Source: Halobacteriovoraceae bacterium (GTDB taxonomy: Bacteria; Bdellovibrionota; Bacteriovoracia; Bacteriovoracales; Bacteriovoracaceae). Taken from it: a DNA stretch of 64,000 nucleotides. Position numbers and translations under genes: made by a program. Below, piece by piece: positions 17,785 to 25,588 of the stretch (positions are counted from its first letter, which is position 1; each line of letters starts with the position of its first letter). Where the stretch lies: NCBI GenBank assembly GCA_002707495.1, contig PAMZ01000018.1, positions 62,001-126,000 on the forward strand, in the 5' to 3' direction. Under the pieces are notes generated by a model. That model worked only from the letters and a program-made list of their open reading frames with translations, was not told where the DNA came from and made no database searches.

Positions 17785-18198
17785 TTATGGGCAATGAAGG
17801 ACTCCACCAATATTTACACATCGAGGTCTAGAGCTACCTCTGCCACTTCTTCTATTTCGATTAATACATCTACGAACACAAGCCATCATCCCGTTGGTAA
17901 AAGTGCCACAACCAATACTTGTGGGACCATTAAAAAGTCCACAGGAATCCATATTTCCAAAGGCTTCCTCAAAAACAATATCTGATTCAGCTAATGCACT
18001 TTCTCTATCTGTACCTAAGCCGATGGCATAATAAGTTCTAGGTCCAAAATACCCACTTTCTTTTTTAGAGCAGGTCATTTGATTATTACAGGTCTGCTCA
18101 TAGGTCTCCATTACGATATTATTCGCTTGAGTATTTAACGAGGCAAAACAGAGGACGCATAAGATCGCACTACAGGCCATTTGTCTTAGATTTAACAT
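17785..18198 (-). CDS. Small exported Cys-rich protein with YxxGxGTDR module
   Basis: A 137-residue exported protein with a signal peptide (MLNLRQMACSAILCVLCFAS, cleavage near TQA-N). The mature part has eight or so Cys and the module RTYYAIGLGTDRESALAES, flanked by Cys on both sides. The same kind of module occurs at the C-termini of the proteins at 18350 and 19034. The fold resembles the DUF4189-like type in outline, but I do not claim membership. The C-terminal tail is Arg/Ser-rich. The ATG at 18198 has a GGAG site. A palindrome lies 89 nt upstream. Confidence 0.66.
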   Translation of the reverse strand: MLNLRQMACSAILCVLCFASLNTQANNIVMETYEQTCNNQMTCSKKESGYFGPRTYYAIGLGTDRESALAESDIVFEEAFGNMDSCGLFNGPTSIGCGTFTNGMMACVRRCINRNRRSGRGSSRPRCVNIGGVLHCP

Positions 18199-18287
18199 AC
18201 TTTAGTCTCCAAATTTTAATAATGAATAATTCAAGTTTATCAAAGTCAGCTGCTCAATAGTATTGTCACTGACATTTTTACTATCCC

Positions 18288-18304
18288 TGTCTAAACTTTA
18301 GACA
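18288..18304 (-). promoter_or_regulatory. Palindrome TGTCTAA-N3-TTAGACA upstream of 17785-18198 gene
   Basis: A perfect 7-bp inverted repeat with a 3-nt spacer, 89 nt before the start codon at 18198. A near-identical copy lies at 20179-20195, also 89 nt before its gene. On the minus strand both copies are followed by G-N-GATA, so the similarity extends beyond the palindrome. It is probably an operator for a dimeric regulator. It abuts the terminator of the upstream gene. Confidence 0.55.
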
Positions 18305-18330
18305 AAAAAAAGTCCGCATAAAGCGGACTT
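18303..18330 (-). terminator. Intrinsic terminator for the 18350-20089 operon
   Basis: On the minus strand AAGTCCGC-TTTAT-GCGGACTT forms an 8-bp stem with a 5-nt loop and is followed by seven or more T. It lies 20 nt past the stop at 18350. Its T-run merges into the palindrome at 18288-18304. Confidence 0.86.
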
Positions 18331-18349
18331 CAGTCAAAGTATTTGTTTA

Positions 18350-19018
18350 TTAACCTCTATTGCCTCGTCTTCCTCTTTCGCCATCACCGCGTCCACCACG
18401 ATCGTCATCAGCTCTTGAATTCAAGTCGACATCAAAGGTAATGCTGTCAGCCTCTTCTTTTAAGGTTCTTACCTGACCAGCATTAGTTCGTGCCAATTCA
18501 GCGTCGTACACAGGAAAGCAATACATTCCCCTTCTGACTCTATTGTGATCAGAATTTTGATTTCGGATAGCCATTTCAGCCTCAGCACGAGTCCGTCCCT
18601 CTCCATAGTAAACACGTTCATTTCCATACTTAGCATCGATCGCGGCGCATTCCCAATTTTTAATTAAAACTTCACTACTGGTTAATCTTGCAAGTGCGCT
18701 GGCTCTTTCATTGAGATCTTCGTTTATTTCTTGTGCTGTATCATTAGCATTTTGCACATTCGAGAGCTGTGCCTCAACTCTGACAACACTAGAATTACAG
18801 ACATTGAGCTCTCGCTCTCTGGCCCGATCATTTCTAATCGTTTGATAATTGCCTTGAATGACGTCCGTAAGACCTCTAATTTCAGCATTAGCCGCCGTTA
18901 CATCATCGTAGCAAGTTTGTAGGCTTGCCGCTTCTCTTTCAAGCTCTAGGCAAAAATCTTGAGCAAAACTCACACTTGTTAATGTCGATATACTTAATAT
19001 TACAATTAGTTTTTTCAT
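18350..19018 (-). CDS. Exported coiled-coil protein with C-terminal Cys module
   Basis: A 222-residue exported protein: signal peptide ending VSFA-Q, then a helical coiled-coil region (about 22-120) with three Cys. A module ERVYYGEGRTRAEAEMA follows, with flanking Cys (ECAAID and YCFPV), then an Asp/Arg/Gly-rich tail. The module matches the one in the neighbours at 17785 and 19034. The start ATG 19018 is 15 bp after the stop of the 19034 gene with a GGAG site, so the two form an operon. Function unknown; probably periplasmic or surface-exposed. Confidence 0.67.
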   Translation of the reverse strand: MKKLIVILSISTLTSVSFAQDFCLELEREAASLQTCYDDVTAANAEIRGLTDVIQGNYQTIRNDRARERELNVCNSSVVRVEAQLSNVQNANDTAQEINEDLNERASALARLTSSEVLIKNWECAAIDAKYGNERVYYGEGRTRAEAEMAIRNQNSDHNRVRRGMYCFPVYDAELARTNAGQVRTLKEEADSITFDVDLNSRADDDRGGRGDGERGRRGNRG

Positions 19019-19033
19019 TTTATTCTCCGATCC

Positions 19034-20089
19034 TTAAATTTGTTCACATTCAAGAGAGTTAGGGCTTAGGCTGTCTCTTTTTCCACAACCTCCAGTTCTA
19101 CTTCTTGGACATAGTTTGAAAGCTTCAAAAAGAGCCTTTCCTTTTGTTGGACCTTCACCAATGTAAATTCTACGATGACGACCAACATTGAGAGTACATC
19201 TATACTGTGCCCTATCATATGCCATAGCTTCTCTGTGATCAGTTACTGCTTTAGCGATATCGGACTTTAGAGCATTAAATCTTGTTCTCAAAGTAGAGAA
19301 CCCGGAGGTTAGACCAGTAAGCGCTCTTTGCTTTCTATCAAGTTCAGCTTCACAACTTCTGATCGGTTCATAAAGTCGTTCAATCTGTCTTTCTTGTCGG
19401 GATATTTGGCCTTGATAGTCTGCAATATCACTTTGAAGAGGTCTAAGGTTTCTTGAAATACAATTATAAGTTTCAGTTCTTGAATTTAAAAGCTGTGATT
19501 GACAATCATATTGTCTTTGACTTTCCTCTCTTGCCTCTTGTTCAGCTCTAGCTCTTGCCTCTGCTTCGGCCCTTGCTCTTGCTTCTGCTTCAGCTCTAGC
19601 TCTTGCCTCTGCTTCTGCTCTTGCCTCTGCCTCAGCATCTACTTGAGGTTGGTCATCAATGTCTGGCTGAGTTGATCCTCCAACCGTGTATTCAACACCG
19701 TAATATAATGAATGATAAGCTCTCCATGACTCCGCTTTGACTAGTATCCTAGTGATTTTGTCATTGGCTGGGGCATTGAGAGTAAGACTTACCTTACTTG
19801 TCTCGGTCATAAATCCTGTACCACCGGCAACTGAAATCGTTCCCGAGTACATCGTTTCAATACTTACTCCGTGCAGCTGAACTTTATGAGCTGAGTTACT
19901 TGCGTCAACTAATTCAGCAATTAAGGTTAAATGTGCAGTTTCTGCGGGCTGATTAAGCACAATGGCATAGTCCGCACCACCCGTACGTCTTGTTACGTTC
20001 GATAGCGAACCTTCTTGAAAATCCATACTTTGTGCTGACGCCCCAAGGGTAACCAACGAAAGTATTGCTCCAATGAAAAAATTTTTCAT
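19034..20089 (-). CDS. Exported protein with EARA repeats, coiled coil and C-terminal Cys module
   Basis: A 351-residue exported protein. It has a signal peptide ending GASA-Q, a beta-rich domain (about 20-140), a low-complexity Ala/Glu/Arg tract (about 150-185), a coiled-coil region with paired Cys (about 195-290), and a C-terminal module RRIYIGEGPTKGKALFEA flanked by Cys. The tract resembles the rigid helical spacer of TolA-like proteins. The ATG at 20089 has a strong GGAGG site. It heads an operon with 18350, and a palindrome lies 89 nt upstream. No known family fits the whole protein. Confidence 0.68.
   Translation of the reverse strand: MKNFFIGAILSLVTLGASAQSMDFQEGSLSNVTRRTGGADYAIVLNQPAETAHLTLIAELVDASNSAHKVQLHGVSIETMYSGTISVAGGTGFMTETSKVSLTLNAPANDKITRILVKAESWRAYHSLYYGVEYTVGGSTQPDIDDQPQVDAEAEARAEAEARARAEAEARARAEAEARARAEQEAREESQRQYDCQSQLLNSRTETYNCISRNLRPLQSDIADYQGQISRQERQIERLYEPIRSCEAELDRKQRALTGLTSGFSTLRTRFNALKSDIAKAVTDHREAMAYDRAQYRCTLNVGRHRRIYIGEGPTKGKALFEAFKLCPRSRTGGCGKRDSLSPNSLECEQI
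19535..19636 (-). repeat. Low-complexity repeat coding for Ala-Glu-Ala-Arg units
   Basis: A tract of short near-repeats (GCTCTAGCTCTTGCCTCTGC and variants on the plus strand) encodes AEARARAEAEARARAE-type sequence inside the 19034-20089 gene. Such tracts can vary in copy number by slippage. Confidence 0.75.
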
Positions 20090-20178
20090 GTTTACTTCCT
20101 CCGAATTTTTTTTGTATTTTTCTACTATAATCTTTAGTTTTGGTTATTAGGTATACTTGTGAAATCTATTCATATCGC

Positions 20179-20195
20179 TGTCTAATGTTTAGACA
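20179..20195 (-). promoter_or_regulatory. Palindrome TGTCTAA-N3-TTAGACA upstream of the 19034 operon
   Basis: The inverted repeat CTGTCTAA-TGT-TTAGACAG (8 bp per arm, 20178-20196) lies 89 nt upstream of the start codon at 20089. It matches the element at 18288-18304 in arms, spacer length, distance to the gene and the adjoining GATA. A TATAGT box sits between it and the gene without a good -35, which would fit a site for an activator. Confidence 0.55.
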
Positions 20196-20224
20196 GGCTG
20201 AAATCGTTTGAATTCTTTACTAAA

Positions 20225-21808
20225 TTAAGGGTGTGATAGTTTGAGAATCTCTTTTTTAAGCTCGGGAGAACAGCTTTTATCTCTGCAATAATATTCTAAA
20301 AAGAGCTGAGGAAGAGACTTATTATATTCACTTAAATCTCGAGGCTCTTCGTTTAAATGATTATAGTTCTTAAGTAAATTAAGTCCTTCATCCAATTTAT
20401 CTTGAGAAATAAAGAGAGCTGCCAAGAAAAGTTTTTTTTGCTTTAACTTCCATGCCCTTTTTCGAAAAAACTCAATTTTCTTTTCTTGGCTAAATTTGGG
20501 ACTGTAAAAAATAAGAAATTCTTGAACATCTACCACAACATTTGGCTCTTGCTCCTGACACTGCATCTCGAAATACTCCTCGCCCACCTTAATAAGCTCT
20601 TCGATTCTGTTCTCTACTAGTAGAACTCTCGCAAAGTCTCTGAGCTGGTAACAAGCTCCCTCATTTTCATAAGTCATTTTTTGAAGTTTATAATTAGAAC
20701 TCCAAGCAGATGCAATTTGATAGTCTATCGGTGCTAATAGAAGAGGTATTATAATGAATACAGCTTTATATTTTTTAAGAGAAAGGTCTTCACCCTTAAG
20801 AAGATGACCTATAATCAGAGTCAACCCAAGCAAAGGCCAAAGCATATAAGTATCAATTATGACAATTGATACCTTCCAAACGACAAAAAGAATGGGAAAG
20901 ATAAAAAAGAAATAATATCCCCATACTTTTTTATTTCGAATAGCTAACGTAAAAATAAGTAATAAGAGTATTCCTATAAATGAGCTTAATCCTAAAGGCT
21001 CATAGGAAGCAGCCGGAAAAAAAGGAACAAAGATGCGAAATACATATTTTCCTACCATGGAAATCATTTTAGTTAATTCAAAAGAGTGATCTATGCTTAG
21101 CCAATCATTATTGTGGGTCAGCCCATTAAGCCTAAAAATCTCCCAGTAACGAAAATAATTATATCCACTCCATGCGGCCCAAATCAAAAGATGCGGAAGA
21201 AGCTCAAGAGATGACTTCACCCTATCATGCTTCTTGTCTAAGAAGTTTTTCGCCACCAACGCTACCGGTAATAGACAGTACAGCAAATGTGAAACAACAA
21301 CTCCCAAATAGCTGATTGAAAACCAAATATAATATTTCTTTTGTCGTTTCTCGATCCACTTATTATAGAGAAAAAAGCTTAGGACCATAAAAAGAAATCC
21401 GAGGATATGTTTTCTCCCAGAAATCCAACTTACAACCATAAAGCTAACTGGGTGAATCGCTATAAAAACCGTAAGGAGCAAAGGAAGATGCTTTGATTCT
21501 TTATACAGATATCTAAACAACCAATAAAGAGAGAATAAACACAGAAACCAATATATTAGATTTGATAGATGAAAGCTAAACATCCCAAATTCTTCTAGCT
21601 TAAGATCGATTAGATATGTGATATCGACTAAGGGAAAGATGTCAAATTTATTACTTTGAAAGTGAATATTCCAAAAATCTGATAATGAAGAAACATCTCT
21701 CAAGGGTTTGATAATTAAACTATCATCCCTAGCTTCCATGAAATGCTGAGACATGAGAACAGGAATATAGAGAGCTAAATAGCAAAAACTTAAGATAAAT
21801 ATACGCAC
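20225..21808 (-). CDS. Multi-pass membrane protein, TMTC-like GT-C glycosyltransferase fold
   Basis: A 527-residue protein with about ten membrane segments in the first 390 residues and a soluble helical C-terminal region of about 130 residues. The segment AIHPVSFMVVSWISGRKHIL near 117-136 resembles the HP...V.WI.GRK motif of TMTC-type (DUF1736) GT-C mannosyltransferases, and an acidic EARDD motif lies in the first external loop (about 26-30), as expected for GT-C enzymes. It may transfer a lipid-linked sugar to exported proteins. The frame opens with GTG at 21808 without a clear ribosome site, so the exact start is uncertain. Confidence 0.62.
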   Translation of the reverse strand: MRIFILSFCYLALYIPVLMSQHFMEARDDSLIIKPLRDVSSLSDFWNIHFQSNKFDIFPLVDITYLIDLKLEEFGMFSFHLSNLIYWFLCLFSLYWLFRYLYKESKHLPLLLTVFIAIHPVSFMVVSWISGRKHILGFLFMVLSFFLYNKWIEKRQKKYYIWFSISYLGVVVSHLLYCLLPVALVAKNFLDKKHDRVKSSLELLPHLLIWAAWSGYNYFRYWEIFRLNGLTHNNDWLSIDHSFELTKMISMVGKYVFRIFVPFFPAASYEPLGLSSFIGILLLLIFTLAIRNKKVWGYYFFFIFPILFVVWKVSIVIIDTYMLWPLLGLTLIIGHLLKGEDLSLKKYKAVFIIIPLLLAPIDYQIASAWSSNYKLQKMTYENEGACYQLRDFARVLLVENRIEELIKVGEEYFEMQCQEQEPNVVVDVQEFLIFYSPKFSQEKKIEFFRKRAWKLKQKKLFLAALFISQDKLDEGLNLLKNYNHLNEEPRDLSEYNKSLPQLFLEYYCRDKSCSPELKKEILKLSHP

Positions 21809-21883
21809 CGAAAAATTGTGGCAGATGTACTTAAGTGTGACAAGGCATGTCCTTATGCCCTACTGAAAGTCGAGCAAAATCAA

Positions 21884-22123
21884 CTAGCGATTGGGCTTAC
21901 AAGCAAGACGCTTATCACTCGAGGGAGTAAAACAAGTCCCCGACTCATCTCCTCTTTGCGTGGTAAACTTACAAGAATCGCCACTTTTAAGACTTTTACA
22001 AGCCTCTAGAGCTTCTTTTGGAGGACGAGGATGCCCGTTTTCCCCACGACTTGGACCTTTTTGATCGGATTGGGCCATAACTGAAACTGAAAACATAGCT
22101 AAAAGTACAAATAGTCTGCTCAT
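21884..22123 (-). CDS. Small exported Cys protein (GDSC...GTC motif)
   Basis: A 79-residue exported protein. Its signal peptide (ending VMA-Q) is followed by RPPKEALEACKSLKSGDSC, then RGDESGTCF and a final Cys near the end, a spacing seen in many small periplasmic proteins with two disulfides. It overlaps the SCO1-like gene by 4 nt (22120-22123) and is the last gene of the YHYH/MORN/SCO1 operon, so a role in the same process, perhaps copper handling, is likely by context only. Confidence 0.7.
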   Translation of the reverse strand: MSRLFVLLAMFSVSVMAQSDQKGPSRGENGHPRPPKEALEACKSLKSGDSCKFTTQRGDESGTCFTPSSDKRLACKPNR

Positions 22124-22788
22124 AAGTTCTCCTTTGTCTTTTCCTCATTCATGATAAGTTTCATATCTTGTGCCATTTTAAGCATAGACTGTTTTTTATT
22201 TCCATTATAGATACCCCTTACAAAAAGGTTTTCATCGATAAGATATACACTTTCAGAATGAACAAATTGATCTTCAGATTTTTTGAGATCTACATCCAAA
22301 TCTGTCTGAAGCTGTTCTCTTGCTATTTGATAAATCGTATCTCGATTACCTCTTACGAGGTGCCAGTTTGAAAAATTTATTTTATATTTGTCTGCGTAGG
22401 AATTAAGAACGGTTATAGTATCTTTCGTTGGTGTCACAGAAAGAGAAACAAAATTCACCTTTTTGTTCTCTTTATAGTCCTCGAATGCAAACTTTATATT
22501 TTTTGTCATTATAGGACAATAACCTGGGCAGGTCGCAAAAAAGAAGTTCAAAACACTGACTTTTCCTTTAAAATCCGAAGAAGAAAAATTCTCTTTTTGA
22601 TTAGATATAAGATTGAAGTCTTCAATTTTTAAAAATCTTTTTTTGTTTTCTTCTTTAACTTCCCAGACAGGATTTAAATCGCCAACCTCAAAATAGGGTA
22701 GTTTACTCGGATCAGGCTGATTAAATGATTTGTAATCATTTGCACCTACACTGAATATGATAAGTAGAGAGGCAAGTGTCTTTATCAT
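22120..22788 (-). CDS. SCO1/SenC-family copper or redox protein
   Basis: A 222-residue exported thioredoxin-fold protein of the SCO family. The copper-binding residues are all present: Cys87 and Cys91 (CPGYC) and His177 (FVHSE). SCO proteins deliver copper to the CuA site of cytochrome oxidase or act as periplasmic thiol reductases. No oxidase gene is in the window. It sits in a four-gene operon whose reading frames overlap by 1-4 nt, next to a YHYH-domain protein, which hints at a copper-linked exported pathway. Confidence 0.87.
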   Translation of the reverse strand: MIKTLASLLIIFSVGANDYKSFNQPDPSKLPYFEVGDLNPVWEVKEENKKRFLKIEDFNLISNQKENFSSSDFKGKVSVLNFFFATCPGYCPIMTKNIKFAFEDYKENKKVNFVSLSVTPTKDTITVLNSYADKYKINFSNWHLVRGNRDTIYQIAREQLQTDLDVDLKKSEDQFVHSESVYLIDENLFVRGIYNGNKKQSMLKMAQDMKLIMNEEKTKENL

Positions 22789-23303
22789 TTTATGTCCTCT
22801 GTTTCATAGCAAAGTTTTCCGCCATATAGGCCGTATCTCTTTCCATCTTTATAAACAACATTGGCAAATATCTGACCATTTTTACGCCACTGCTTATGTC
22901 CGATAGCTTTCCCATTCTTAAATTTTTTATATATATAAACCTGTCCACTTTCATAGAATTCAGTGTAGTCTCCCTCGTAGACATCATCTTTAAAATTTAG
23001 ATCCTTCATTAATTGTCCGTCAGGATAAAAAACTTTATGGTTGCCTTGAGCTAGCCCTTTATCATAATGTCTCATTTTGAATTTATTGCCATTTTGATAG
23101 TAGTGAATTTCTTGGCCATGAATAAATCCATTTTGATAGGGTATCACTTGCTTAATAGGTCCATTGATCTTTTCAAGAACACCGCTAAAAGGACTTCCCT
23201 TGTAGTTCATAACTCCCTCAACAAATTGAAACTCGCTAGAGTTATATTTTTTATGAGAGTTGCAACCACATATGAATAGGAAAATTACAATAAATCCTCT
23301 CAT
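22785..23303 (-). CDS. MORN-repeat lipoprotein (YwqK-like)
   Basis: A 172-residue lipoprotein (signal MRGFIVIFLFICGC, lipobox ICGC) built of MORN-like repeats: YQNGFIHGQEIHYYQNGNK, YDKGLAQGNHKVFYPDGQ, FKDDVYEGDYTEFYESGQ and FKNGKAIGHKQWRKNGQ. Databases often call such proteins YwqK-family antitoxins, but as a lipoprotein in this operon it is more likely an envelope protein. The start overlaps the YHYH gene stop by 1 nt and the end overlaps the SCO1-like gene by 4 nt. Confidence 0.8.
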   Translation of the reverse strand: MRGFIVIFLFICGCNSHKKYNSSEFQFVEGVMNYKGSPFSGVLEKINGPIKQVIPYQNGFIHGQEIHYYQNGNKFKMRHYDKGLAQGNHKVFYPDGQLMKDLNFKDDVYEGDYTEFYESGQVYIYKKFKNGKAIGHKQWRKNGQIFANVVYKDGKRYGLYGGKLCYETEDIK

Positions 23304-24094
23304 TAATTATTAGTCATCGTTCCTGGTGATCCCCTATAAGAGTCTCCTACTACTATAACCGTACTTACTCCATCACCACTTTCATCGTTTAAATGATAAT
23401 GATAAATAGTTCCTAGACCTGTAACCCCTGTGTTGGAAGTGTGGCCATTATAACTATCAAGACTAGAGGTTCCCACGCCTGGAAGATTTCCATCTGTAGG
23501 GCATTTCTCTCCAAAGACGGCGTAACCATCTCTAGCGATCCCAATTAAATTTGAGTCGTCGTTTGTAATTTCGTCTGGATTGATATGGTAGTGATAAGAA
23601 CCAGTATTTGTTGGGTGGCCGTTAGCTGGATCTAATGTTGCGACTTCGTTAGCCAATGTATCAGGTGATGCCGCCTGATTATTATAAAAGACAACGCCAT
23701 CCGTTGCGACACCTATAGCATTCATATCTGTAGTTGTTGCCACGGTATTTGGAGAGATAGGAATATACATAGTATAGTTTTGGGCTGATATCTCATTAGG
23801 GTTAACTGATCGACCAGAATCCATAGTGGCCAAATAGCGAGAGTGATCAGATGGGAAATAAGCACTGTTATGCATTGGAACATCATTAGTGACAAATTTA
23901 TATGAAGATCCAACCACTGAGACTTGAACACAATCAAAATTATTTTTTATCCAATCTGGAACACCAGAACCAAAACTTGAATCTAAACAATCACCAACTG
24001 AACTTGAAGAGGTTGAGCTCGAAGACGAAGTGGTTTGCTCAACTCCACATGACACGACCATACTGACCAATAGAAACAAGCCTAAATATTTCAT
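23303..24094 (-). CDS. YHYH-domain lipoprotein
   Basis: A 263-residue lipoprotein: signal MKYLGLFLLVSMVVSC, a Ser-rich linker, then a YHYH domain with two signature motifs (TGSYHYHINPDE and IYHYHLNDE) and several GHxxNTG turns. The YHYH family is of unknown function; the paired His suggest metal binding. The start ATG 24094 follows an AGGAG site, making it the first gene of the operon with the MORN, SCO1 and small Cys proteins. The region upstream, 24095-24386, is gene-free; its only reading frame (minus, GTG at 24348) has no ribosome site. Confidence 0.84.
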   Translation of the reverse strand: MKYLGLFLLVSMVVSCGVEQTTSSSSSTSSSSVGDCLDSSFGSGVPDWIKNNFDCVQVSVVGSSYKFVTNDVPMHNSAYFPSDHSRYLATMDSGRSVNPNEISAQNYTMYIPISPNTVATTTDMNAIGVATDGVVFYNNQAASPDTLANEVATLDPANGHPTNTGSYHYHINPDEITNDDSNLIGIARDGYAVFGEKCPTDGNLPGVGTSSLDSYNGHTSNTGVTGLGTIYHYHLNDESGDGVSTVIVVGDSYRGSPGTMTNN

Positions 24095-24386
24095 CAAAAT
24101 CTCCTAATTAAAACATGTCTAGGTTATCGGATTTAATTATCGTTGGTTTTAGAACGAAAAGGAGCTTTTATTAAATCTTCCGTATTTTCAATTAAGTAGA
24201 GGCAAGAAATTTTGGCTCTTTTTTTTTGAAAAATTTTTTCGCCAAAAATATGGGGCAGATTGGGGGTATAAAGCTTTTGAATCAGTGAAAATACGCACCT
24301 TGCATCGCACTTGACCCATTGCTCAGGACTCTTTTTTTGGCATCCCACTTGCGACTAACTATTGAGTCAGTTTCAAAGGGGGAAAA

Positions 24387-24791
24387 ATGAAGTCTATAAC
24401 AACCTTATTATTATCATCTTTAGCGAGCGCTAGCTTTGCTTGTTCCATTGCTTTAAATGAACAGGCCATCAATAATAAAAAAGTAGCTGAGGCAGCCAAT
24501 GAGTTTTCAATTGATCTTACAAAAGTCACTAAGATAAAGGCAGAGGATTTTTCCTTTCTCGTGCTAGAAGAAGACCCAGCAACGTATTGTCCGACAATTA
24601 TTCAAACCGACACTAAGATCACATTGGAGTATAAGCCAAACCTCACCACGAAATGTGAATTAAGTGTCACGGTAAGAGATGTATCCGAGGGAGATTTAGC
24701 TCCGACTTATGAGTTTATGCTTCCAGCATCAAGTTGCTCTTATGTGCCTATAAGAATTGTTCGCCCCATAAGAATTTATCCTCGCAGTTAG
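24387..24791 (+). CDS. Small exported protein, unknown function
   Basis: A 134-residue exported protein with a signal peptide (MKSITTLLLSSLASASFA-C; the Cys after it could also make it a lipoprotein). The mature part looks like a single beta-rich domain with four Cys (YCPTIIQ, KCELSVTVRD, SCSYVPIRI). The ribosome site GGGGG precedes ATG 24387. It stands alone and is convergent with the GNAT gene (3 bp between stops). No family recognised. Confidence 0.66.
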   Translation: MKSITTLLLSSLASASFACSIALNEQAINNKKVAEAANEFSIDLTKVTKIKAEDFSFLVLEEDPATYCPTIIQTDTKITLEYKPNLTTKCELSVTVRDVSEGDLAPTYEFMLPASSCSYVPIRIVRPIRIYPRS

Positions 24792-24794
24792 GAA

Positions 24795-25364
24795 TTAAAT
24801 TTTGAATAATTTCTTTAACTCATCATCAGGAGCTTTTTGGCCTGATCTGTAATCCATGATTTTGCGGCGAGTTTTGTTAGGATAGAAATGAAGGTGAATA
24901 AGGACTCCAAAAATATCATCCATCTCCATTTTTGAAATCACAAAACCCGCTTTGAGCTTGGGGATAATAACGAAGTTATTAGTGGCACAATGTCTGGAGT
25001 AGATCATTTGAAATCCAAGCTTCGAAGTTAAACCAATCATTTCATCAACAAGTTTTGAGTACAAACCTTTTCGACGGTGTTCTTCCAGAATTGCGGAGTT
25101 GGCCATATAAAAGGAAGTTGAGCTATCTTGAAACCCCCAACTCCATCCAACAAAATTATCGCTCTCATCAAAAACACCCAGACAAATTTCAACTTTATCA
25201 CTTATACGCTTTCTTAATTCATTTACTTTGCTGACTTCTTCTTTGCTCAGCATATCCCAAAGACTATAACTATGATCTTCTTCAAAAACTTCCCGCTTAT
25301 ACTTTGCCCAAAGGTCATGAAATTCAGAAGGAGGCATTTTTTTGATTTTGTAGTTTGAGTTCAT
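24795..25364 (-). CDS. GNAT-family N-acetyltransferase
   Basis: A 189-residue GNAT-fold protein. The acetyl-CoA binding motif A is visible as EEHRRKGLYSKLVDEMI (R-x-x-G-x-x pattern), preceded by the strand FYMANSAIL, as in the family. The N-terminal half (VGWSWGFQD) fits the usual substrate-side strands. The substrate cannot be told. It lies 222 bp downstream of the tRNA-Pro on the same strand, with a gene-free segment between them. Confidence 0.78.
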   Translation of the reverse strand: MNSNYKIKKMPPSEFHDLWAKYKREVFEEDHSYSLWDMLSKEEVSKVNELRKRISDKVEICLGVFDESDNFVGWSWGFQDSSTSFYMANSAILEEHRRKGLYSKLVDEMIGLTSKLGFQMIYSRHCATNNFVIIPKLKAGFVISKMEMDDIFGVLIHLHFYPNKTRRKIMDYRSGQKAPDDELKKLFKI

Positions 25365-25462
25365 TCAAATATTCTAATCCAATAAAGGGGTTTGAACAAA
25401 GTAGCCTTTGCAAAAAGCTATGAGCCCACGCTTTCTGGTCGGGCTTGAGCCTCGCCCTGAAG

Positions 25463-25588
25463 CCATCTTTTTCAAATACCCTCATGCTTTTCTTTTGAGC
25501 AAGTGAGCGAGTGAGGCGTGCATACGGCACTCCGCAACGAGAGAATCGCAGTGAAAAAGATAATGATGAGGGTATTTCAAAAAGATGG
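25463..25588. repeat. Long inverted repeat at the 3' end of tRNA-Pro
   Basis: Two 23-nt arms, 25463-25485 and 25566-25588, are reverse complements at 22 of 23 positions (CCATCTTTTT...CCCTCAT). They are separated by an 80-nt spacer that looks more GC-rich than the surroundings. The right arm includes the encoded CCA end of the tRNA. To the left of the first arm, 25438-25462 loosely resembles the inverted T-arm of the same tRNA. It may be an interspersed repeat or a remnant of an insertion at the tRNA. Confidence 0.7.

Noticed and set aside
22785-23303. Toxin-antitoxin reading of the MORN-repeat (YwqK-like) gene
   Set aside because: The protein is a lipoprotein in a coupled operon of exported proteins and no toxin gene is adjacent.
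24133-24348. 71-residue reading frame on the minus strand upstream of the YHYH operon
   Set aside because: It opens with GTG, lacks a ribosome site, has poly-Lys low complexity and no domain; the segment is better seen as an upstream region.
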